From NCBI GenBank assembly GCA_017554305.1, contig JAFZIN010000029.1, positions 1 through 64,000 of the forward strand: DNA of 64,000 bases, written 5' to 3'. The stretch's first letter is position 1. Every line of letters starts with the position of its first letter. Origin of the DNA: Bacteroidales bacterium (lineage in GTDB: Bacteria; Bacteroidota; Bacteroidia; Bacteroidales; UBA932). The notes beneath the pieces were generated by a model, which was not told where the DNA came from, ran no database searches, and worked only from the letters and a program-made list of their open reading frames with translations. The position numbers and the translations under genes were made by a program. This document shows, piece after piece, positions 25,665 through 32,055 of this stretch.

Positions 25665-27455
25665 ATGGCAAGAGAAACAAGAGTTAGATTTGCGCCGAGT
25701 CCTACCGGACCGCTGCACATGGGAGGAGTTAGAACAGCACTTTACAACTACCTCTTTGCAAAACAGAACAACGGAAAATTTATCCTCCGAATAGAGGATA
25801 CAGATTCTCAGAGATTTGTTCCGGGTGCGGAAGCATACATACTGGAGGCTCTTCAGTGGTGCGGTATAGTTCCGGATGAGGGTATTGTACAACAGGGTGT
25901 AAATGAGGACGGTACGCCACATTACGTACTGGCGGAGGAGAAGAGTGAAAAGAACCCTCACGCTCCTTACCGTCAGAGCCAGCGCAAACCTCTCTACAGG
26001 CAGTACGCAGAAGAGCTTGTAAGTAAAGGCTTTGCATACTATGCCTTTGATTCCGCAGAGGAACTCAATCAAAAGAGAGCGGAGGCAGAGGCCAATAAGC
26101 AGACCTTCATCTACAACTACGAGTCTCGCAAACAGCTGCGCAACTCCCTTACTCTCAGCAAGGAAGAGACAGAGCGTTTAATAAATACAACCAGCAACTG
26201 GACAATAAGATTCAAGATTCCGGAGAATGAGACCGTTAAGATGAACGATCTTATTCGCGGAGAGATGGAGGTAGATACCAATACTCTGGATGATAAAGTT
26301 CTTTGGAAGGCTGCAGACCAGCTCCCTACTTACCACCTGGCAAACATTGTAGATGACCACCTTATGGAGATTACGGAGGTTATCAGAGGAGCAGAGTGGC
26401 TCCCTTCACTTCCTCTCCACTATCTGATTTACAAAGCATTCGGTTGGGAAGATACTATGCCTCGTTTTGCTCACCTGAGCCTTCTTCTTAAGCCGGACGG
26501 CAAGGGAAAACTCAGCAAGAGAGACGGTGACCGTTTAGGTTTCCCGGTATTCCCTCTTAAGTGGGTAAATCCAGAAACTCAGGAGGTTTCAAGAGGTTAC
26601 AGAGAAGACGGTTACTACCCTGAGGCCTTTGTAAATCTGCTTGCACTCCTGGGTTGGAACCCAGGTACGGAGCAGGAGATTTTCACTTTAGAAGAGTTGA
26701 TTCCTGTATTCTCTTTAGATAGAGTTATCAAATCCGGAGCAAAGTTTAATGTTGAAAAGGCAAAGTGGTTTAACGAACAGTTCTTAAGAAGAAGAACGGC
26801 CGCTCAGCTGGCAAAGGAGTTTGCACCTACGGTTAAGGAAAAGACCGGCAGAGAGTACTCGCAACTCTTTCTGGAAGAGGTTTGTACGCTCATCAAAGAG
26901 CGCGCTCACTTCTCCACTGAGTTCTGGGATATAAGCAAGGCCTTGTTCCTCTGCCCTGCAGGTGCCGCCCAGGTAACTGCAGCAGCACAGCCGGATACTC
27001 CAGTTGCAGTTTATAATTTGGAAGACGTTAAAAAGTTCTGCACAGAAGAGAACAAAGCACACGTTGCAAAACTCCTTAACCTCATAAAAGAGAGCACCTT
27101 CCCAACATTCACAGATAACCAGGATGAGCGCACCGCCCTCCTCGCCACCGCTCAAGCAGCCAACGCATCCGCCACCCAGGCAGCAAATGCATCCACAGCC
27201 CCGGCATCAACTGATGCAAACCAGCAGTCCGCCGCACCTCAGCCCGCAACTTACAAAGAGCTCTGCTGCAGCAAGATAGAGGAGTTACTTACCGGCTACA
27301 TCAAAGCCAAGGAGTGGAAGATGGGACAGGTAATGAACACCTTGCGCCTCTTCTTTACCGGCAACACCAGAGGCCTGGGTATCTCAGATATCATTTACTT
27401 CATTGGTAAGGAGTGTACAATTAAGAGAATAGAGGCCGGCCTAAAAGCCTGCTAA
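25665..27455 (+). CDS. gltX: Glutamate--tRNA ligase with an alanine-rich insertion
   Basis: 596 residues, longer than the usual 480-510. Class I motifs: HMGG (18-21, HIGH-type) in FAPSPTGPLHMGG, and KLSKR (282-286, KMSKS-type). The catalytic core matches the Bacteroidota form, including FPLKWVNPET. A low-complexity insertion at about 489-528 (repeated AQAANAS, then Gln/Ala/Pro) sits in the C-terminal anticodon-binding region before YKELCCSKIEELL. It charges tRNA-Glu. The 6-nt gap after ftsZ suggests cotranscription with the end of the division cluster. Confidence 0.93.
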   Translation: MARETRVRFAPSPTGPLHMGGVRTALYNYLFAKQNNGKFILRIEDTDSQRFVPGAEAYILEALQWCGIVPDEGIVQQGVNEDGTPHYVLAEEKSEKNPHAPYRQSQRKPLYRQYAEELVSKGFAYYAFDSAEELNQKRAEAEANKQTFIYNYESRKQLRNSLTLSKEETERLINTTSNWTIRFKIPENETVKMNDLIRGEMEVDTNTLDDKVLWKAADQLPTYHLANIVDDHLMEITEVIRGAEWLPSLPLHYLIYKAFGWEDTMPRFAHLSLLLKPDGKGKLSKRDGDRLGFPVFPLKWVNPETQEVSRGYREDGYYPEAFVNLLALLGWNPGTEQEIFTLEELIPVFSLDRVIKSGAKFNVEKAKWFNEQFLRRRTAAQLAKEFAPTVKEKTGREYSQLFLEEVCTLIKERAHFSTEFWDISKALFLCPAGAAQVTAAAQPDTPVAVYNLEDVKKFCTEENKAHVAKLLNLIKESTFPTFTDNQDERTALLATAQAANASATQAANASTAPASTDANQQSAAPQPATYKELCCSKIEELLTGYIKAKEWKMGQVMNTLRLFFTGNTRGLGISDIIYFIGKECTIKRIEAGLKAC

Positions 27456-27607
27456 CCAGCCGCAACCAAAGTTCATACAACTAACAAACAATCATTCAAG
27501 AGAGAAAGGGAAAAAGAAAAAGTAGAAACAGCAAAGAAGGAAGAATTATTGTTAATAGTTGTATAACATTGATGTTAATGAATTTATAAATTTTAAAACA
27601 TAGAAAT

Positions 27608-28381
27608 ATGAAAACAAAGAACGTCATCATAGCACTTATTGCCCTGCTGATAGCCCTCCCGGCAACCGGACAGAGAAGCATCAAAAGGCTCAGCTTTAAT
27701 GGAGTATCTCTCAACAACAATGAAGAGTACTTTGTAAAACGCTTAACCAGAAAGGGTTGGAAAGAGACCTCCAGAGACAAAGAGAAGATTATGATGAGCG
27801 GCAAGGTGAGCGGTCTGCCTTCAACCATTGCAATAGTACCGGGCAAAGGCACAGATAACCAGACCATTAAGCAGGTTATCCTCAGCACCGCAGAAGACAC
27901 GCCGGAGGCTACCAAACTTAAGTATGACGTTCTAAAAGACTGGATCATAGACAACTATGACATCCCTGCAGTAGATAATCTCAAAGATGAAGAGGGAGAT
28001 GTCTCCTGCTATTGGGGTTCACTGTCGGGAGGAGAAAGAGATAACTACCGTAACCACATCACACTCACCACGGTAGACAACAGTGTTGCGGTTGCAACAT
28101 TCAACTTCAGAGAGACCGCAACAGAGGCTACTATGGAATCTATCGGCGATGCTGTTGAGGGATTCGGTCAGAAAGTTTCCAACACAACAGACAAAGTAAA
28201 ACAGGCCGGCAAGACTGTAAAAGACAATGTAGCAGGCAAATCCAAAGACGTAGCCCACAAGACCGGAGATGCCCTTGAGGACTCCGGAGACTGGATTAAG
28301 AGAACCGCAAGCAAAGCAGCCAAGGGAGCAAAAGACGGCTGGCGCGCATTCAAAAACGCCTTCAAGAGTAACAATAAATGA
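27608..28381 (+). CDS. Secreted protein of unknown function with a Lys/Ala-rich helical tail
   Basis: 257 residues. The signal peptide MKTKNVIIALIALLIALPATGQ ends near residue 22 with no lipobox, so the product is probably periplasmic or secreted. Residues 23-175 look like a compact mixed domain (FNGVSLNNNEEYFVKRLTRK, then MSGKVSGLPSTIAIVP) that I do not recognise. Residues about 178-257 form a polar amphipathic helical stretch rich in Lys, Asp, Ala and Gly (GKTVKDNVAGKSKDVAHKTG), like LEA or apolipoprotein repeats. Its TGA overlaps the start of the PAP2 gene by 4 nt (ATGA), so the two are translationally coupled. Confidence 0.7.
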   Translation: MKTKNVIIALIALLIALPATGQRSIKRLSFNGVSLNNNEEYFVKRLTRKGWKETSRDKEKIMMSGKVSGLPSTIAIVPGKGTDNQTIKQVILSTAEDTPEATKLKYDVLKDWIIDNYDIPAVDNLKDEEGDVSCYWGSLSGGERDNYRNHITLTTVDNSVAVATFNFRETATEATMESIGDAVEGFGQKVSNTTDKVKQAGKTVKDNVAGKSKDVAHKTGDALEDSGDWIKRTASKAAKGAKDGWRAFKNAFKSNNK

Positions 28382-29736
28382 AAAACATAAGGATAGACAG
28401 AATAATTTCCTTAATTGCCATTGCTGTAATCCTCTTCACAGCTGCAACCGGCTGTGCACCAAAGAGAGCCAACATCATTGAAAAGGTGAGAACAGCAATC
28501 ATAGAGCAATGGAAACTCCCGTTTGATTCTCTCTATCTGCAAAAGAACCAACTGCCGGATGCCGTTGTCTATCTTCCCGCCCCGCCGGATACCACCTCTG
28601 AAATCTTCAAAGAGGACTACAACCGTTGGCTCTGGGGCAAAACCATCCGCCCTACTCCGCGCGGAAAGCAGGCCAGCATTGAGTCCCTTTACGGCATTGT
28701 AAGAATGTGTACCATCTACTCTGAGGTACTCGGCTTAAAGATTGATTCTCAAACAACTCCGGCCATCTACCGCTTTATGCTCTACGTTGGAGAAACCGCC
28801 CATCAGAGCACTGCCCACGCAAAGGAAACATATATGCGCATCCGTCCGTTTGCCCGTGCCAACGAGAAGGTTTGGGGAGAGTTTGACTATGACGATCTTC
28901 GCAACAACGGCTCCTACCCATCCGGCCATACCGCCCTCGGCTGGGCCACAGCGCTTGCACTTGTTGAGGTTGCCCCGCAGCTCCAAGACACCATTCTCAG
29001 AAGAGGTTACCAGTACGGAGAGAGCCGCGTCATAGTGGGCGCCCACTGGCAGAGCGATGTCTATGCCGGCTACCATGTTGCCTCCGCCGCCGTTGCCGCA
29101 ATGCACAACAACCCCCGCTTCATCTCCCACCTCAAAGCCGCCCAACAGGAATACAACCGCCTCACTGCCAACCGGAACCGCCTCACTGCCAGCACCTCCA
29201 ACCACTCCTCATCCAGCACCCTCAGCACCTCCGCCTCTTCCAGCCAGAACGCCCCTATCTTTCATCTTCCTCACGATAGTAAAATTCTGGACACCCTCCT
29301 CATAAAGCACAACAATCCAACTTTGTACTCAGGCACTCCTATCATCAAAGAAACCCCAACAGAGAATATATCCTTGCAAACATTCTCAGAGATTAAGAAC
29401 GCCATTCTCAATGAATTGAGGATACCAACACCTCCAATTATCAAAGTATTTGCAATGGCAAACGATGCACTGCAACAAAAAAATTATGACGTCATTTCTC
29501 CCGATGTAGGATGGGCTATGGCCCTGATTTATGCAGAAATAGAACCAGAAATTCAAGATGTCATTCTAAAAGTAGGATGGATGTTTGGCAGCCCGGAGAT
29601 CAACTCAAACATCAATCAAAATGCCAACCAGGACCTAATCCAGGCCCGCCGCATCCTCGCCTCCGCCATTGTAGCCTCCCTCCACACCAACCCCAAATTC
29701 CAAACCCTCCTTTCCCAAGCCAAATCATCCCACTAG
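28378..29736 (+). CDS. PAP2-family acid phosphatase lipoprotein with a degenerate second domain copy
   Basis: 452 residues. Lipobox ATGC (Cys26). Residues about 35-265 are a class A non-specific acid phosphatase-like PAP2 domain with all motifs: K149-X6-R156-P157, PSGH at 181-184 and S216-R217-X5-H223-X3-D227. Residues about 320-452 repeat the same domain in decayed form: VGWAMALIYAEIEPEIQDVIL aligns with LGWATALALVEVAPQLQDTIL, and ASAIVASLHTNPKF aligns with ASAAVAAMHNNPRF, but the PSGH and SR..H motifs are lost. The linker (265-320) is Ser/Thr/Asn-rich. Likely role: periplasmic phosphate ester hydrolysis by the first domain; the second may be structural. Confidence 0.85.
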   Translation: MKNIRIDRIISLIAIAVILFTAATGCAPKRANIIEKVRTAIIEQWKLPFDSLYLQKNQLPDAVVYLPAPPDTTSEIFKEDYNRWLWGKTIRPTPRGKQASIESLYGIVRMCTIYSEVLGLKIDSQTTPAIYRFMLYVGETAHQSTAHAKETYMRIRPFARANEKVWGEFDYDDLRNNGSYPSGHTALGWATALALVEVAPQLQDTILRRGYQYGESRVIVGAHWQSDVYAGYHVASAAVAAMHNNPRFISHLKAAQQEYNRLTANRNRLTASTSNHSSSSTLSTSASSSQNAPIFHLPHDSKILDTLLIKHNNPTLYSGTPIIKETPTENISLQTFSEIKNAILNELRIPTPPIIKVFAMANDALQQKNYDVISPDVGWAMALIYAEIEPEIQDVILKVGWMFGSPEINSNINQNANQDLIQARRILASAIVASLHTNPKFQTLLSQAKSSH

Positions 29737-29812
29737 AGCTTCCACTCCTACCCTCCCTACTCCCTCACCTTCTAACCATCCAGCAAACAATAAAATACTT
29801 TTCATAAGCACG

Positions 29813-29939
29813 ACTTTTGAACAAAATTCTTCGGATAATCATAATCTTGCTCAGATGTATGTATAACCAAGAAAATACCCAAATTCAGCGCACTTTTTTG
29901 AACGAATATTTGCAAAATCTCACACTTTTTTGAACGAAT
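29813..29939. repeat. Direct repeats CACTTTTTTGAACGAAT
   Basis: Exact 17-bp copies at 29891-29907 and 29923-29939, with starts 32 bp apart (three helical turns). A weaker copy, ACTTTTGAACAAAAT, lies at 29813-29827. The arrangement could be an operator or the scar of a mobile element; the flanks do not show which. Confidence 0.6.
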
Positions 29940-30016
29940 CAAAGCCCTTGGCATCACCTGCCTCACCCCCGCCATCTAATCAACCTCTTTCCTCCGCGAT
30001 AGTTCCCCTCACCCCA

Positions 30017-30053
30017 ACAAAAAAAGCAGGTCTCACCCTCAATGGATGAGACC
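30017..30053 (-). terminator. Terminator of cassette 2 lipoprotein
   Basis: On the minus strand, GGTCTCA and TGAGACC form a 7-bp perfect stem around an 11-nt loop, followed by CTGC and a T-run. It lies 30 nt after the lipoprotein stop. Confidence 0.75.
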
Positions 30054-30082
30054 CAACTTATTCAATTATTGTTATAACATTT

Positions 30083-31579
30083 TTACTCAACAACTCGAGC
30101 CAACCGAACCGAACACCCCGTGTACCGGTTTGTGTAAGAACCTGTATTAACACTACTATTGGTAAAGTAAATATACTCTGCCCAGTTATCGCCACTAGAA
30201 CTACCAGTCCAGTATACGCCATATGCATCAGGAGAGCTAACTGTCGTACCAGACCGATAGCCAGTTACAGGCAGGAAAACACAGCCTAAAGATTCAAACG
30301 TAGCCCAATCGCTGCCTGCATACTCCGAGCCTGTGTAGCTGTCAGGATAGATGACAAGACCTAACTTGCCGTTAACACTCTGACCTAAAGTGTAGCTATG
30401 TCCTTTGCCTGTGCCTCCGTTGACACTGCGGGTATTCAACATATGTACCCACTCAGCCTTGGTCAGTGTTCTCCAGACGGAACCAATAGTAGTACCCCAG
30501 TCGCTCTTCAATGCTTCACCGGATCCAGTGCCGTAATCGCTGTTTGTTTTAGAGTTGCTGATACCATACAAAGCGGCACCCGTCCAAGAGCTTGAAGCGC
30601 CAACCCATCCGAAGAGGTCGACGGTACCGGTGCCTGAAATTGTACCGTTGCCATTGATGCTTGTATTGCCAGAGTTATTGCCGATATAGTCCCATTGGTG
30701 ATCAGCAAAGTGCCAGTTCCACGACGTACCATCGTAAGTGGCTTGCAGATTGCCGGGAGCAAAGGTCACCTTCTTACCACTTCCGTTGACGGTGAAAACG
30801 CAAAGAAGTTCCGGCATCTTTATAGTGCTCTGGTAATATTTGCCAGAAGCAAATGTAACGTTAGCCTTAGAATATTCATAAATCTTACTGTCGCTGCCAT
30901 GGGCGGTGAAGCTCACAGTCTTGCTGGAAACGGCTGGTAGGGCCGCGTAGAGTGTGCTAGTGGCATCAGATGGGGTGATGACATAGTCTTGACCGTCGAT
31001 GGAGACTGTCAGAGGTTTCACGTCAATTATAGCTGAGCCGTCAGAGTTTTTTACGGTGAACTTAAAGATGGCAAACTGCGGAACGGGCTGGGTAGTTACC
31101 GTCAGGCCTGGAGTAGTGGTCTGGATAGTACCTGCGCCAACGCGGACATCCAAATTGGCATTGAGCGTGCCGTCCTGTGCTGCCAAAAGCGTTGCAGCAT
31201 CCTTTACCCCGCCGGGGTTAGACTTAGCTGCCGAGCGTGGATAAACCAAAGTACAGGCAGTGTTATTTGGCGTGCCGGCTTCAACGGTGAACTCGATGGT
31301 GGCCGCGCCTGTGCCACCATCCACAGCTGTGATTCTGGCATCCGCCTCGTATTCTGTTTCATCTTTTGTATAGAAAATGGCGATATGCTCATTCACAGCC
31401 CATTGAGCCACAATCTTGTTGGTGCCTTCACTAACGGCCTTGGAGATGGCGCTCTTAGGTGCCAGCTGGGCTGTAATGGTAATACCATCAGTCTCTTCAA
31501 CCTTCTGGACATTCATTTCATTCTTGCTGCAGGCTGCTAATGCAAGAGCCATTGCAATAAATCCAAATACTTTCTTCAT
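30083..31579 (-). CDS. Fimbrillin-like lipoprotein with C-terminal FISUMP-type domain (cassette 2)
   Basis: 498 residues. Lipoprotein signal MKKVFGFIAMALALAAC (Cys17). Residues about 25-250 are a fimbrillin-type module (DGITITAQLAPKSAISKA, then WAVNEHIAIFY, then TACTLVYPRSA). From about 265 the protein reads FTVNGSGKKVTFAPGNLQA, DHQWDYIGNN, WRTLTKAEWVHMLNTR, FLPVTGYRSG, YWTGSS and ends in CSVRLARVVE, a Bacteroidota FISUMP-like module that differs from that of cassette 1. It is probably displayed on the cell surface. A paralogous short peptide gene lies 18 nt upstream with a conserved AGGAGGAT junction. Confidence 0.78.
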   Translation of the reverse strand: MKKVFGFIAMALALAACSKNEMNVQKVEETDGITITAQLAPKSAISKAVSEGTNKIVAQWAVNEHIAIFYTKDETEYEADARITAVDGGTGAATIEFTVEAGTPNNTACTLVYPRSAAKSNPGGVKDAATLLAAQDGTLNANLDVRVGAGTIQTTTPGLTVTTQPVPQFAIFKFTVKNSDGSAIIDVKPLTVSIDGQDYVITPSDATSTLYAALPAVSSKTVSFTAHGSDSKIYEYSKANVTFASGKYYQSTIKMPELLCVFTVNGSGKKVTFAPGNLQATYDGTSWNWHFADHQWDYIGNNSGNTSINGNGTISGTGTVDLFGWVGASSSWTGAALYGISNSKTNSDYGTGSGEALKSDWGTTIGSVWRTLTKAEWVHMLNTRSVNGGTGKGHSYTLGQSVNGKLGLVIYPDSYTGSEYAGSDWATFESLGCVFLPVTGYRSGTTVSSPDAYGVYWTGSSSGDNWAEYIYFTNSSVNTGSYTNRYTGCSVRLARVVE

Positions 31580-31597
31580 AATCGTATCCTCCTTATT

Positions 31598-31738
31598 TTA
31601 TGAATTGAATGGATCATCTCCGCTCTCATAGTCAGAAGGGTCATTCAGCGGACTTTGGCAAATAACGCCTTCTGTTTTCACCTCGAACATCTGTATCGAG
31701 GGTGCTTCGTAAAGCTCTTTATTGTTTTTGATTTCCAT
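31598..31738 (-). CDS. Short peptide of cassette 2 ([YF]xAP...EG family)
   Basis: 46 residues starting MEIKNNKELYEAPSIQMFEV, then KTEGVICQS and an acidic tail (DDPFNS). The core aligns residue by residue with the peptide at 4605-4742, and the DNA is also similar, so they are recent duplicates. An in-frame ATG two codons upstream (31744) is an alternative start. The tail has one cysteine (CQS) where cassette 1 has Ala. The distance to the following lipoprotein (18 nt) and its ribosome-binding site match cassette 1. No function is known to me; secretion is not evident. Confidence 0.7.
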   Translation of the reverse strand: MEIKNNKELYEAPSIQMFEVKTEGVICQSPLNDPSDYESGDDPFNS

Positions 31739-31861
31739 AAGCATATAGTTTTTTTGTTTTTAGTTAACAATGTGTTAGCGAAACAGCATAGCAAAGCACG
31801 CGTAAGCCAAAACGGCCACGCGGACAAAACTGTATAATTGTTTGATAATTAAATTGTTGTA

Positions 31862-31871
31862 CCCCCCCCCC
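31862..31871 (-). repeat. G10 homopolymer (C10 on plus) in the leader of cassette 2
   Basis: Ten consecutive C on the plus strand, so ten G in the direction of transcription, at the position equivalent to the G7 at 4480-4486. Tracts of this length are prone to slippage, and assembly length may itself be uncertain. Confidence 0.65.
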
Positions 31872-31896
31872 GTTAACAAAAGAAGGGGCTTCAAAC

Positions 31897-31925
31897 AGAC
31901 TAATATTTGAAGTGAAGAATCTCAC
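31897..31925 (-). promoter_or_regulatory. 29-nt conserved upstream element, copy 2
   Basis: On the minus strand it begins GTGAGATTCTTCACTTC and ends AATATTAGTCT, identical to 4431-4459 except for one T to C change. It has the same orientation relative to the peptide gene and G-tract, which argues for a shared control site of the two cassettes. Confidence 0.6.
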
Positions 31926-31998
31926 GCCAAAAGGTTATGCAAACGCAAATTTAATTAAAACTGCCCTAAGTTGTACCAACTACTTTAGTTAAGACAGC

Positions 31999-32026
31999 AA
32001 AAAAGGCCCGCCAACCCGGCGAGCCT
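31999..32026 (-). terminator. Terminator of cassette 3 lipoprotein
   Basis: On the minus strand AGGCTCGCC and GGCGGGCCT form a 9-bp stem with one mismatch around AACCC/GGGTT, followed by six T. It lies 30 nt past the stop of the gene ending at 32056. Confidence 0.75.
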
Positions 32027-32055
32027 CATATACTTTACAAATTTTTATTAAAACA

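Larger units (their letters stand above)
29737..30082. other. Gene-free stretch with short repeats and a terminator
   Basis: 346 nt between the convergent PAP2 gene and the second FISUMP lipoprotein. No open frame with recognisable content is present. It holds two exact 17-bp direct repeats and a weaker third copy (29813-29939) and, at its right end, the terminator of the minus-strand lipoprotein. Confidence 0.6.
31739..32055. other. Gene-free leader of cassette 2 and terminator of cassette 3
   Basis: 317 nt with no gene. From right to left on the minus strand: terminator for the gene ending at 32056, then the 29-nt element, the G10 tract, an AT-rich stretch and a GC-rich hairpin region (GCGTGGCC...ACGC) before the peptide start. 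The order matches the leader at 4431-4604. Confidence 0.6.

Noticed and set aside
25326-26072. 248-codon open frame on the minus strand across the ftsZ-gltX junction
   Set aside because: It covers the end of ftsZ and start of gltX, both certain, and carries no known motif.
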